Under the pieces are notes generated by a model. The model was not told the origin of the DNA. It worked only from the letters and a program-made list of their open reading frames with translations, and did not search any database. A stretch of 59,889 nt of DNA, from NCBI GenBank assembly GCA_016194985.1, contig JACQAK010000176.1, forward strand, positions 1 through 59,889, given 5' to 3'. The translations under genes were made by a program, and so were the position numbers. Below are positions 8,921 to 17,012 of the stretch, one piece after another. Every line of letters begins with the position of its first letter. The first letter of the stretch is position 1. This DNA is from Bacteroidota bacterium. GTDB taxonomy: Bacteria > Bacteroidota > Bacteroidia > B-17B0 > Aurantibacillaceae.

Positions 8921-10344
8921 TTAATTATAACAAAACAAAAATTGTTGCCACAATGGGCCCCTCAACCGAAAACATTGCGGTGCTTGAAGAATTATTTAAT
9001 GCCGGTTTGGATATCTGTCGGATTAATTTTTCACATGGAGACTATGAACCCATTAAACATGTCATTGATAATATCAGAATCTTAAACAAAAAATTAAACC
9101 GACACGTTGGCATTTTAGGCGACTTACAAGGACCTAAATTGCGTATCGGTAAAGTAAAAGATAATGCCGTTGATTTAATTAACGGACAGGAAATAATTAT
9201 TACAACCAAAGAGTGCGAAGGAACTGCCGAAAAAATATTTATTACATATCCTCAGTTTCCGCAAGATGTTACAGCAGGAGAACACGTATTGATTGATGAT
9301 GGAAAAATCACACTGAAGGTTATCGAAACCAATCGTAAAGACGAAGTACGATGCACTATCATAGCGGGAGGTATTTTATCTTCTAAAAAAGGAGTGAATT
9401 TGCCAAACACTAAAATCTCTTTACCATGCCTCACGTTAAAGGATTTACGGGATCTTGACTTTGCATTGGAAAATGATTTTGAATGGATTGGGTTGTCTTT
9501 TGTACGTAGTGCAACCGATATTGTTGAGTTAAAGGAAATTATCCGTTCAAAGAAGAAACATGCCCGTGTGATTGCTAAAATAGAGAAACCGGAAGCCATC
9601 AAAGAAATTGATAATATCATTGATCTGACAGATGGTATTATGGTGGCACGTGGAGACTTAGGAGTGGAGATGCCAATGGAGCGCGTTCCTTTGTTACAAA
9701 AAATGATCGTTAATAAATGTATTCTTGCTTCCAAACCTGTAATTATTGCTACTCAAATGATGGAGAGTATGATTACAGCCTATACACCAACCAGAGCCGA
9801 AGTAAACGATGTTGCCAATGCTGTGTTGGATGGAGCAGATGCGGTTATGTTAAGCGCCGAAACATCAGTAGGACGTTACCCGGTAAAAGTTATTGAATAC
9901 ATGCGACGCATTATTACGCAAATTGAAAATGATGGCGCGATCTATTATCGTGAACATGAGCCTGAATTAAAAACAGTAACGTATATTACCGATAGTATTT
10001 GCTATAACGCCAGTGTGATGGCCAAGCAGGCAGGTGTAAAAGCGGTGATATCCATTACCAATTCAGGATATACAGCTTTTAAATTGAGCAGTCACCGGCC
10101 AAAAGCAAACATCTTTATTTTCACCGATAACAAATCCCTGTTAAATACATTAAGTCTCGTATGGGGTGTTCGTGGATTCTACTACGATAAATATGAAAGC
10201 ACCGATCAAACCATTGCCGATCTGAAGGATTTTATAAAAGAAAGAGGCTTTGTGAGAGCAGATGATTTGGTTATTAATTTAGCCAGTATGCCAATGAAAG
10301 AAAAAGGGCGTACCAATATGTTGAAGCTAAGTTATATTCAGTAA
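8914..10344 (+). CDS. pyk: Pyruvate kinase
   Basis: A 476-residue glycolytic enzyme that converts phosphoenolpyruvate and ADP to pyruvate and ATP. I chose the ATG at 8914 (MDVNYNKTKIVATMGPST) because the family begins there. An in-frame start at 8857 would add 19 unrelated residues that are the antisense of trmB. Motifs include RINFSHG, GDLQGPKLRIG, the catalytic-lysine region AKIEKPEA, MVARGDLGVE, and MMESMITAYTPTRAEVNDVA. The C-terminal domain is shorter than in the E. coli enzymes but normal for Bacteroidota. Its promoter must lie within or opposite trmB, because the two genes meet head to head. Confidence 0.95.
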   Translation: MDVNYNKTKIVATMGPSTENIAVLEELFNAGLDICRINFSHGDYEPIKHVIDNIRILNKKLNRHVGILGDLQGPKLRIGKVKDNAVDLINGQEIIITTKECEGTAEKIFITYPQFPQDVTAGEHVLIDDGKITLKVIETNRKDEVRCTIIAGGILSSKKGVNLPNTKISLPCLTLKDLRDLDFALENDFEWIGLSFVRSATDIVELKEIIRSKKKHARVIAKIEKPEAIKEIDNIIDLTDGIMVARGDLGVEMPMERVPLLQKMIVNKCILASKPVIIATQMMESMITAYTPTRAEVNDVANAVLDGADAVMLSAETSVGRYPVKVIEYMRRIITQIENDGAIYYREHEPELKTVTYITDSICYNASVMAKQAGVKAVISITNSGYTAFKLSSHRPKANIFIFTDNKSLLNTLSLVWGVRGFYYDKYESTDQTIADLKDFIKERGFVRADDLVINLASMPMKEKGRTNMLKLSYIQ

Positions 10345-10359
10345 AGCCTATTATTTTAT

Positions 10360-10443
10360 TTGGGCGTTCCCTGCGGTCGGGCTTTTCGTTTAAATCTTTT
10401 TGTAAAGGAACACAAAAAGGATTTTCACTGCAATCCCTAACGC
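10360..10443. repeat. Intergenic repeat of a type common in Bacteroidota
   Basis: The stretch begins GGGCGTTCCCTGCGGTCGGG, continues through an inverted CTTTTTGTaaaggaACACAAAAAG, and ends CAATCCCTAACGC. From memory this resembles a widely scattered intergenic element of Bacteroidota genomes. No open reading frame is present. Only one copy lies in the window, so its status as a repeat rests on recognition rather than on a comparison here. Confidence 0.45.
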
Positions 10444-10491
10444 TTAGCGAAACTACTTAGTGTCAGACGGAGACTTAAAATGTTGAAGTTC

Positions 10492-10567
10492 TTCGTCATC
10501 GCGAGGAAGAATGACGAAGCGATCTCAAATTAAAACAGATTGCTTCGCTATGGTTCTCAATGACGAA
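10492..10567. repeat. REP/MITE-like imperfect inverted repeat
   Basis: The left arm, TTCGTCATcGcGAGGA followed by CGAAGCGATCTC, is mirrored by GATTGCTTCG and CTCAATGACGAA on the right, around a short AT-rich centre. It can fold into a long hairpin. This 'GTCAT-TGCGAG...GAAGCAATCT' type is a familiar dispersed palindrome in many bacterial genomes. It fills the gap between pyk and the S4 gene and may also end both transcripts. Confidence 0.55.
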
Positions 10568-10611
10568 AACATATCAGGTTGAGCGGAGTTGGAGCCAATT
10601 ATTTTTTCTGA

Positions 10612-10995
10612 TCAATCTCTTCTAAATCCGTCCATGTCTCTTCTGTCTTTTTTGGTAGGACGCCCCGCGCCTCTGTCACGCTGCATATTAGGCATAAAAA
10701 ATACAGAATCCATTTTTTCTATTTTCTCTACAGGAGGTGAATGATCGATGTATTGTTCCTTAGCAATCGCATAGCTTTGGCGTTTATCAATAATGCCAAC
10801 CACTTCAATTATTTTTTTAACGCCCTGAGGAAAAGATAATGTATAGCGTTCGCCAATCTTTACAATATGAGCTGCTTTCACAATCTCATCATTTAACTTC
10901 ACTTTATTTCCTTTGATAGCATCGCTTGCCAACGAACGTGATTTATACATTCTAATGGCCCACAAATAACTATCGAGTCGGGTATCTTTATCCAT
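10612..10995 (-). CDS. RNA-binding S4 domain protein (Hsp15/RqcP-like)
   Basis: A 127-residue protein. The S4 domain covers residues 5-65 (RLDSYLWAIRMYKSRSLASD, then GNKVKLND). The C-terminal tail is rich in Arg and Lys (RDRGAGRPTKKDRRD). This architecture matches Hsp15-like proteins that bind the large ribosomal subunit carrying a stalled nascent chain. The charged tail suits rRNA binding. It is a single gene with repeat elements on both sides. Distinguishing Hsp15 (HslR) from RqcP needs a phylogeny, so no symbol is given. Confidence 0.85.
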   Translation of the reverse strand: MDKDTRLDSYLWAIRMYKSRSLASDAIKGNKVKLNDEIVKAAHIVKIGERYTLSFPQGVKKIIEVVGIIDKRQSYAIAKEQYIDHSPPVEKIEKMDSVFFMPNMQRDRGAGRPTKKDRRDMDGFRRD

Positions 10996-11036
10996 GCTAT
11001 CTTCAACAAAGATATAAAATATGAGGATTATTTTTT

Positions 11037-11075
11037 GTCAGTTCGTCCCGATAGCTATCGGGAGGAGTCGGGAAC
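11037..11075. repeat. Composite repeat: 18-bp palindrome nested between GTCAGTTCG and GTCGGGAAC
   Basis: TCCCGATAGCTATCGGGA (11046-11063) is a perfect 18-bp palindrome that recurs exactly at 51915-51932. Here it sits between GTCAGTTCG and GTCGGGAAC. The same two flanks occur without the palindrome at 46270-46293, separated by only AGCGTG. Confidence 0.7.
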
Positions 11076-11085
11076 AAAAACAAAC

Positions 11086-12135
11086 TTATTTTGCAAGCTT
11101 GCTTAACATTTCCTGTGCTCTTGAAGCGTAAAACCCTTTATTGTTGACAATGTGCTGCAATTGTTTGCCGGCGTCTTCCGTTTGCCTTGTATTCAATAAG
11201 CATAAAGCCTGATAAAATTCAGATTCCTGGTGAAAAATATTATTCACGTTATCTAAATTCTTTTGAAAATAGCTTTGAGCAATAGCATATTTTCCCAGTT
11301 GATAATAGCACATGCCTAAATAAAACTGAGCATTGGCATCGTCGTGATTATAATTATACAACAGGGTTAATTCTTCAATGCAATTGGCACTATTTTTAGA
11401 ATCAAATAATCGCATAGCCTGTTGTATGATTTTATGCGCATAATAGTTGTTTATTTGGCTTCTGTTTGGCCTTTCAATATCAGCTTTACTGCCATATTGA
11501 GCAGATAAACCGGTATTGGCATCCAGATTAATCGCTTCACTTTGTTTAAAATAATACAGCCTGTAGTTTGTTACTTTCAAATTATGGATAAAAATAACAG
11601 GCGCATTGGGCGTAAATGCAAAAATAACATCTTCATTTTCCTCTTCGTTAGGAATGGCTAAGGTTAAAGGCTTACTTGACATCGTTTCCATCGTTTCCGG
11701 TTGAGGAGGCTCTTCTATATTGTTTTCGATGGTGTGATAGTGTTCAACAGGTGGGGCCGGTTCAATAACAGGAAACAGCGTATCTGCTTGCCGGATGGTA
11801 TTGTTTAATGTATGGCTGTTTTTTTCTTCTTCGATAGACTGAAAGACGGAAGGGTGATTTTTACTCTTTTGAAAAATGACAAAGAAGATAGAAATACCAA
11901 TTAATAAGCCGCATAGCACGCTGATAAGAACCGTATTAAACGAAGCGCCGGATCCGCCGGTTTTTTTATCGATTCGTTGATGTAATGTGTGTATTTCCGA
12001 TTCGGACACCTTAAATTGCTCAAAAGCCACAGACGACAGATAACTTAAATCATCTTGCTGCATGTCTTTTTCCAAAGCCTGTTGTTGTGCCTTTGTGAGA
12101 GTATGATAATTGGATATGTCTTTGGGGTTAAGCAT
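11086..12135 (-). CDS. Single-pass membrane protein with C-terminal TPR, partner of the overlapping ECF sigma factor
   Basis: A 349-residue protein. Residues 1-60 are soluble and helical, a single membrane helix lies at about 68-90 (TVLISVLCGLLIGISIFFVI), then comes a Pro/Glu-rich linker. The C-terminal half carries TPR-like helices (FYLGMCYYQLGKYAIAQSYF, FYQALCLLNTRQTEDAGKQL). It overlaps the sigma factor gene at 12128 by 8 bases, so the pair is translationally coupled. Position and topology suggest that it controls that sigma factor in the manner of an anti-sigma factor, with the TPR part in the periplasm. I see no zinc-binding anti-sigma motif, so this role is inferred from context. Confidence 0.75.
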   Translation of the reverse strand: MLNPKDISNYHTLTKAQQQALEKDMQQDDLSYLSSVAFEQFKVSESEIHTLHQRIDKKTGGSGASFNTVLISVLCGLLIGISIFFVIFQKSKNHPSVFQSIEEEKNSHTLNNTIRQADTLFPVIEPAPPVEHYHTIENNIEEPPQPETMETMSSKPLTLAIPNEEENEDVIFAFTPNAPVIFIHNLKVTNYRLYYFKQSEAINLDANTGLSAQYGSKADIERPNRSQINNYYAHKIIQQAMRLFDSKNSANCIEELTLLYNYNHDDANAQFYLGMCYYQLGKYAIAQSYFQKNLDNVNNIFHQESEFYQALCLLNTRQTEDAGKQLQHIVNNKGFYASRAQEMLSKLAK

Positions 12136-12745
12136 TGTTGTTGGTTTTATTTAGTGTTGCACTTGCAGAAACCGAAGTGCTTTCTAATAGTATCTTTAAG
12201 TTTCGTTTACCGTTTTGTATATAGCTTTTTATTTCATTCAGCGTGAAGTTGGTTTCATTGGCAATCTCCTGGTAGCTTTTATTGTTTAAATAGAATAACT
12301 CTACGCAGATCCTCTGGTTTTCTTTTAATTTCGGAAGGCATTGTTTCATGTTGTCCAACAGTTCATCATCGCTCACGGCATTTATTTTTTCCTCAGTTTC
12401 ATAATTCGGCGCTTCGTATTCAAATTCGTAATAGGATTTTATGTTTTTGGACTGTGACTTGTTTTTTCTGATAATTGAAATGCAGTGATTTCGTACCACA
12501 AAGCTTAGCCAGCCTTTAAAATTATCAATCTCCCTGTTATTTATATCCGCCAGAAGCTTTTCAAACAACTGCATGGTGGCATCCTGCGCCTCATCTTTAT
12601 CCTGCAAATAAAACAAGCAGGTTCCATATACAACAGAGACATGTTTTTTAAACAGATCGGCAAACAAATCCTTGTTGCCACTTTGTTTGTAGTGTTTCAA
12701 CAAGTCTTCGTCGCTGCTATATTCTTTTTTCTTAAAAAGCCACAT
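12128..12745 (-). CDS. ECF RNA polymerase sigma factor
   Basis: A 205-residue sigma-70 family protein. Region 2 spans about 20-90 (DLFADLFKKHVSVVYGTCLF, DEAQDATMQLFEKLL, GWLSFVVRNHCISIIRK). Region 4 spans about 130-185 (CLPKLKENQRICVELFYLN, YQEIANETNFTLNEIKSYIQ). There is no region 3, as expected for the ECF class. Its stop overlaps the start of the membrane TPR gene. A 78-bp imperfect palindrome lies between it and the divergent plug-domain gene, possibly a shared regulatory region. Confidence 0.9.
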   Translation of the reverse strand: MWLFKKKEYSSDEDLLKHYKQSGNKDLFADLFKKHVSVVYGTCLFYLQDKDEAQDATMQLFEKLLADINNREIDNFKGWLSFVVRNHCISIIRKNKSQSKNIKSYYEFEYEAPNYETEEKINAVSDDELLDNMKQCLPKLKENQRICVELFYLNNKSYQEIANETNFTLNEIKSYIQNGKRNLKILLESTSVSASATLNKTNNNA

Positions 12746-12755
12746 ATCTGTTTAT

Positions 12756-12833
12756 AAGACGCATCTGGTATTTTATTCCATAAAAATAAAACTCTAAGCC
12801 TTTTTTTATGGAATCACAGATGCTTCACGTCTT
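12756..12833. promoter_or_regulatory. Long imperfect palindrome between divergent ECF sigma and TonB plug genes
   Basis: Nested arms pair in order: AAGACG with CGTCTT, CATCTG with CAGATG, and the 12-base arm ATTCCATAAAAA (12775-12786) with its complement at 12803-12814, around a 16-base loop. It lies 10 bases from the sigma start and 54 bases from the plug-domain start. It could be an RNA hairpin in either leader or a DNA site. Confidence 0.5.
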
Positions 12834-12887
12834 AAAGTTAAAGAATGCATTCTGAATAAATACGTTTAACCATTAAAAATTAATACA

Positions 12888-13733
12888 ATGAAACATTTGA
12901 AACAACAACTAATGGCAGGGCTTTTAGTTATCGGCAGTTGGTCTCTTTCTGCGCAAAGCTCTATGGGAGCAATTAAAGGACAAATTCTTAACAATGATAA
13001 TGAACCTGTATTTGGGGCTGTGATTAAAATTCTGCAAGGCGGGGTTTTAATTGGCGGCACAGACACAGATGATAAAGGAATGTACACCTACAAGCCTTTA
13101 AATGCCGGCAGTTATGAGGTTATGGTATCGAGTGCCGAAACACAGACAAAACGAGTAACCGACGTAAGAGTTAGTTCAGAAAAAACAACCTATCTGGATC
13201 TGTCTGTATCAACTAATACATTGGACGTGGTAGAGGTTGTGGCCTACGTGAAACCGGTGATTGATAAAACGTTCATGGATATTAAAGAAATTTCGGCAGA
13301 AGATTTTTTACACATGGCGGTTGACAGAGGAAATATTGTGGATGCTGTTATCACTGTTTCATCCGAGGTAACCAAAGGATCCGACGGAGAATTGCATTTA
13401 AGAGGAGGCAGGGGAGACGCTACAGCCTATATTGTAGATGGGGTTAAATCTCCAAAAATATCAGGCGTTGCCGCATTGGCGGTAGAAAATGTAGCGGTTA
13501 TCACCGGTGGCATTCCGGCGCAGTATGGCGATAACACAAGCGGAGTGATTGTTGTAACCACAAAAGATTATTTCAGCGGGATACAAAGTAAACGTATGCG
13601 CGACAATTACATTACCGAAAACAGAGAGCGTGTAAAGCGCGAAAAAGAAGCTATTCAACTGGAGAAGCAACGTAAAAAAGAAATTGAAGAAGAATTGCGC
13701 TTAGAAGAAGAAGCAAAGAATAAGAAAGGCTAA
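12888..13733 (+). CDS. TonB-dependent receptor plug domain protein without a barrel
   Basis: A 281-residue exported protein. Its signal peptide ends near SLSAQ. Residues 28-110 are a carboxypeptidase-regulatory-like domain (GAIKGQILNNDNEPVFGAVI). Residues 120-225 are a TonB receptor plug (ELHLRGGRGDATAYIVDGVK, ITGGIPAQYGDNTSGVIVVT). The protein then ends in a charged coiled coil (about 235-281) instead of the 600-residue barrel of a full receptor. A good terminator follows, so this is a designed end and not an obvious truncation. It is divergent from the ECF sigma gene and may be a signalling or binding relative of SusC-type receptors. Confidence 0.8.
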   Translation: MKHLKQQLMAGLLVIGSWSLSAQSSMGAIKGQILNNDNEPVFGAVIKILQGGVLIGGTDTDDKGMYTYKPLNAGSYEVMVSSAETQTKRVTDVRVSSEKTTYLDLSVSTNTLDVVEVVAYVKPVIDKTFMDIKEISAEDFLHMAVDRGNIVDAVITVSSEVTKGSDGELHLRGGRGDATAYIVDGVKSPKISGVAALAVENVAVITGGIPAQYGDNTSGVIVVTTKDYFSGIQSKRMRDNYITENRERVKREKEAIQLEKQRKKEIEEELRLEEEAKNKKG

Positions 13734-13745
13734 GGTGCCTGTCAT

Positions 13746-13780
13746 AAAAAGCCGCTGGAAAATGCTCCAGCGGCTTTTTT
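13746..13780. terminator. Intrinsic terminator
   Basis: A 9-bp stem, GCCGCTGGA/TCCAGCGGC, has a 6-base loop, a T6 run on the right and an A5 run on the left. It separates the plug-domain gene from the convergent transaldolase-CBS gene and can serve both. Confidence 0.85.
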
Positions 13781-13799
13781 ATACCTAAAATTAACTTAA

Positions 13800-14810
13800 T
13801 TATCCTTTCATGTCCTGAATATCCAGCATTCCAACCGGTTTGCCACCATCCGTTACAACAATTGTATCTACATTTGTTTTCTTGAATAAATTGCTGGCAT
13901 CGTTTAACAGCACATTGCCATCAATTGTAATTGGTTCTCTGTATTCTAAATCAGATAATTTTTTACTTAAAATATCTCTTCCGCTTTCGCCAATTAGTTT
14001 TCTTAAGCTACCATCCGTAAATACACCTTTGATGCTGCCATCTGCTTTGGTAACGGTAACTGCACCATAACCAAACTCGGTCATTTTAATAATAGCATCT
14101 GTAACAGAGGTGTTTTCGGTAACCAAAGGATTGATGCCTTTGATAGCCTCTTTTACTTTCACCATCATTAAACGGGTATCCATAATAAACTGATCTGTAC
14201 CTAATGTTGTGAAATTGTTCTCTGTTAATTGTTTCATAACTTTTAAGGGAACAGTAATCGTATGAACGCCAATGTTAATAGCATTACGCACATGCTCCGC
14301 ATGACGAACAGAAGAGAACATGATCTTTGTATCATAATCGTATAGATCTACGGCGTTCACACATTGCTCTACTAAAGCTAATGCATCATGTCCCTGATCC
14401 TGTAAACGACCAACCAACGGGCAAACATATGTTGCGCCCGCGTGCATAGCCATATACGCTTGTTGCAGTGTATACACTAAATGCACATTTACCAAATAGC
14501 CTTTATCGCGAAGCATTTTACAGGCACGAACACCTTCTAATGATACCGGGATCTTAAATACGGTTTTCTTTGGATCTAATCCTAAAGCTAATTGGCGCTC
14601 AGCTTCCGCTAAAACTTCTTCGGCAGAATTTCCCAAAGCTTCAATTTGAAGTACAGGAACCATTTTGCTTAATTTCACAATAGTTCCATCAATATCTGTA
14701 ATGCCTTCTTTTTGCATAAAAGTAGGCGTTGTTGTTAATCCATTTAAGAAGCCAAGTTTAAATCCTTCTTCAATTTCTTTAAGGTTGGCTGAGTCTAAGT
14801 ATAATTCCAT
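13800..14810 (-). CDS. Transaldolase-family (FSA-like) protein fused to a CBS pair
   Basis: A 336-residue fusion. Residues 1-212 form a small transaldolase/fructose-6-phosphate aldolase barrel (MELYLDSANLKEIEEGF; Schiff-base lysine K86 in VFKIPVS). Residues 215-336 are two CBS motifs most like the KdsD sugar-phosphate isomerase module (GVFTDGSLRKLIGE, PVGMLDIQDM). Compared with E. coli FsaA, D6, T26, K86 and S167 are kept. The usual Asn28, Gln59, Thr109 and Tyr131 are replaced by T28, E57, H110 and L132. The lysine makes aldol chemistry plausible, but the substrate is probably not that of ordinary transaldolase. The CBS pair suggests control by a nucleotide or sugar phosphate. Pgk lies just upstream on the same strand. 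Confidence 0.85.
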   Translation of the reverse strand: MELYLDSANLKEIEEGFKLGFLNGLTTTPTFMQKEGITDIDGTIVKLSKMVPVLQIEALGNSAEEVLAEAERQLALGLDPKKTVFKIPVSLEGVRACKMLRDKGYLVNVHLVYTLQQAYMAMHAGATYVCPLVGRLQDQGHDALALVEQCVNAVDLYDYDTKIMFSSVRHAEHVRNAINIGVHTITVPLKVMKQLTENNFTTLGTDQFIMDTRLMMVKVKEAIKGINPLVTENTSVTDAIIKMTEFGYGAVTVTKADGSIKGVFTDGSLRKLIGESGRDILSKKLSDLEYREPITIDGNVLLNDASNLFKKTNVDTIVVTDGGKPVGMLDIQDMKG

Positions 14811-14874
14811 TTTTTAGTTATTAATGATAATCTTCAAATATAAGTTTTAAGAGCATAAAGCCCAATTATTTTTA

Positions 14875-16068
14875 TTAACCTTCGATGGCTCGTACACCTG
14901 GTAAACTTCCCTGCTCAATATACTCCAGTAAAGCGCCGCCGCCGGTACTTACGTAGCTTACCTGACTTGCCAGATTGTATTTGTTAATAGCCGCCACACT
15001 ATCACCGCCACCAATGAGTGAAAATGCCCCTAATTTGGTTGCTTCTGCAATGGCCAACGCCACTTGCTTGGTTCCATTCTCAAAACTGCTCATTTCAAAA
15101 ACACCCATCGGACCGTTCCATAAAATTGTTTTAGAGTTTTTAATAACCTCGCTATAGGTTTTAATCGTACCGGTACTTATGTCTAAGCCCATCCAACCAT
15201 CCGGAATGGCATCAATAGCACTTTCTTTAATGGCAGCATCATTGGCAAAATTATCAGCAATAACGGCATCAGTAGGAATATATAAGCTTACACCTTTTGC
15301 TTTGGCCTTGTTCAATAATTCTTTGGCTAATTCTAATTTATCATCTTCACATAATGATTTTCCGATGGTTCCTCCCATGGCTTTAACAAAGGTAAAAGCC
15401 ATGCCTCCGCCAATTAAAATATTATTGGCTTTGCCCATTAATTGCTCAATGATTAATATTTTGTCGCTTACTTTAGCGCCCCCAACAATAGCGGTAAAAG
15501 GCTTTTCGGCCCCATTAATAACTTTGTCAATGCTGGCTACTTCACCCGCCATGACATACCCAAAACATTTGGCATTTGGCGCAAAAAACTGGGCAATTAC
15601 TGCTGTTGACGCATGTGCGCGGTGCGCGGTACCAAAAGCATCATTCACATAAATATCGCCATGTTTGCTTAGTTTTTCAGCAAAAGCAACATCACCTTCT
15701 TCTTCTTCTTTATAAAAACGCAGGTTTTCTAACAATAAAACCTGTCCAGGTTTTAAAGCAGCCGATTTTGCAAAGGCATCGGTGTCAATGCAATCATCTG
15801 CAAATAAAACGTTAGCGCCAATTAATTGGCTAACAGTACTCACAATATGTTTTAATGAATATTTATTGGTGGGCCCGTCTTTTGGTCTTCCGAGATGAGA
15901 CATTAATATAACGCTGCCACCTTTTTCAAGAATTTGTTTAATGGTTGGGGCAGCGGCTCTGATACGGGTATCGTCGGTTACTTCAAATGCGTCATTCAGA
16001 GGAACATTAAAATCTACACGAATTAAGGCACGTTTGTTTTGGAAATTAAGGCTATCGATTGTTTTCAT
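14875..16068 (-). CDS. pgk: Phosphoglycerate kinase
   Basis: A 397-residue glycolytic enzyme that transfers phosphate from 1,3-bisphosphoglycerate to ADP. The N-terminal signature [15 protein letters not shown] and [14 protein letters not shown] bind the sugar acid. [15 protein letters not shown] and the C-terminal [15 protein letters not shown] are the nucleotide side. The length is normal. It is followed after 64 bases by the transaldolase-CBS gene, so the two may be cotranscribed and linked in central carbon metabolism. Confidence 0.95.
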   Translation of the reverse strand: MKTIDSLNFQNKRALIRVDFNVPLNDAFEVTDDTRIRAAAPTIKQILEKGGSVILMSHLGRPKDGPTNKYSLKHIVSTVSQLIGANVLFADDCIDTDAFAKSAALKPGQVLLLENLRFYKEEEEGDVAFAEKLSKHGDIYVNDAFGTAHRAHASTAVIAQFFAPNAKCFGYVMAGEVASIDKVINGAEKPFTAIVGGAKVSDKILIIEQLMGKANNILIGGGMAFTFVKAMGGTIGKSLCEDDKLELAKELLNKAKAKGVSLYIPTDAVIADNFANDAAIKESAIDAIPDGWMGLDISTGTIKTYSEVIKNSKTILWNGPMGVFEMSSFENGTKQVALAIAEATKLGAFSLIGGGDSVAAINKYNLASQVSYVSTGGGALLEYIEQGSLPGVRAIEG

Positions 16069-16140
16069 TATTTTTATTTTGGGTTCGTAAAAATAATGTA
16101 TTTTTTAAAACAGGAATAGGATTCCGTCTAAAACCAATGG

Positions 16141-16602
16141 TTATCTTTTGGGAATATCCTTAAACTGCCCATTAATGCTGGTATAGCCGCCACCGGTACC
16201 ATTACTTACAAAATTACCGGATAGCTTATTATTGGCATTTGATGTAATATTAATATACCCACCGATGGCATAATAAGTTGCAGAGGTCTCTATATAATAC
16301 AACGTATTGGCTGTTGTCGTAAAATTGTAAGTGCCGGGAAGCTGGGAACTTGTTTTAATGGAAATCCGATGTGTTACACCTTGATAATAGGCGGTTATGG
16401 TGCTAAATGAAGGGTTAAACGTAGCAGAGTCAGCCGTAATGGAAGCTCCATTGTTTCTGGTGAATGTTAAGCCTGATGACTGAGAAGGCCCACCAATAGG
16501 ACATGTACCACAGGATTGGTCAGGATCTTCTTTTTTACAGGACAAGAGCATCAAAGAAAAAATCAACACTATACCAAAAGCCGAATAAGGTTTAAGAATC
16601 AT
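16141..16602 (-). CDS. Lipoprotein of unknown function
   Basis: A 153-residue protein with a lipoprotein signal peptide and lipobox LLSC (Cys22) followed by KKEDPDQ. It continues with a Cys-Gly-x-Cys segment, then Thr/Ser-rich beta-strands such as GTYNFTTTANTLYYIETSAT and LSGNFVSNGTGGG. The last part resembles small Bacteroidota lipoproteins that describe a 'finite difference' beta-sandwich, but I cannot name a family. It lies 8 bases downstream of the SPOR protein gene. Confidence 0.75.
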   Translation of the reverse strand: MILKPYSAFGIVLIFSLMLLSCKKEDPDQSCGTCPIGGPSQSSGLTFTRNNGASITADSATFNPSFSTITAYYQGVTHRISIKTSSQLPGTYNFTTTANTLYYIETSATYYAIGGYINITSNANNKLSGNFVSNGTGGGYTSINGQFKDIPKR

Positions 16603-16610
16603 AAATGTAG

Positions 16611-17012
16611 TTAGTTGAATTTAATGGGCCTTACTTTGCTTTTTACAATAAATGCGTACGGATACTCTTCTTTGATTTTTTTTAATAATTCGTAAGCTTC
16701 CAGTTTGGTTTTAAAATCACCAACAATGATCACAAAATTGGGCTGTTGATAATCAATATAAGTAGGGATATCCGCATGTTTATTATCGAATTTGGTTTTT
16801 ACTTCTTCAGCTTTGGTTTTATCGGCACTGAAATGAATTTTTACCCTGTAGCCGTCACTTTCTCCATTGGTACGCTTATGATAGTCGGCTTTTTTTTCCT
16901 GAAGCGCTTTTACTTTCAGGGCTGTTTGAATACTGGCACTATTGCTGCTTGCCTGTGAAAATGAAAATGAGATTTGAAGAAAAATGAGGGCAAGACCCAA
17001 TAAGTATTTCAT
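16611..17012 (-). CDS. SPOR domain-containing exported protein
   Basis: Starting at the second ATG (17012) gives 133 residues with a clean signal peptide ending near SFSQ; the upstream ATG at 17030 would add six residues before it. The C-terminal half is a SPOR fold (YRVKIHFSADKTKAEEVKTK, NFVIIVGDFKTKLEAYELLK), which binds denuded peptidoglycan glycans at division sites. It is short and has no membrane anchor, so a periplasmic protein is expected. The lipoprotein gene follows closely. Confidence 0.8.
   Translation of the reverse strand: MKYLLGLALIFLQISFSFSQASSNSASIQTALKVKALQEKKADYHKRTNGESDGYRVKIHFSADKTKAEEVKTKFDNKHADIPTYIDYQQPNFVIIVGDFKTKLEAYELLKKIKEEYPYAFIVKSKVRPIKFN

Noticed and set aside
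12888-13733. Plug-domain gene as a truncated TonB receptor pseudogene
   Set aside because: It has an intact signal peptide, an orderly coiled-coil end and a strong terminator 12 bases after the stop; no barrel remnant follows.
14975-15815. Open frames on the plus strand inside pgk
   Set aside because: They are out-of-frame shadows of the pgk coding sequence with no family motifs.
16141-17012. tRNA or other structured RNA genes in the gaps of this region and elsewhere
   Set aside because: I looked for cloverleaf-like arms and CCA ends in the intergenic gaps and saw none; this is a visual check only, and a tRNA scan would be decisive.
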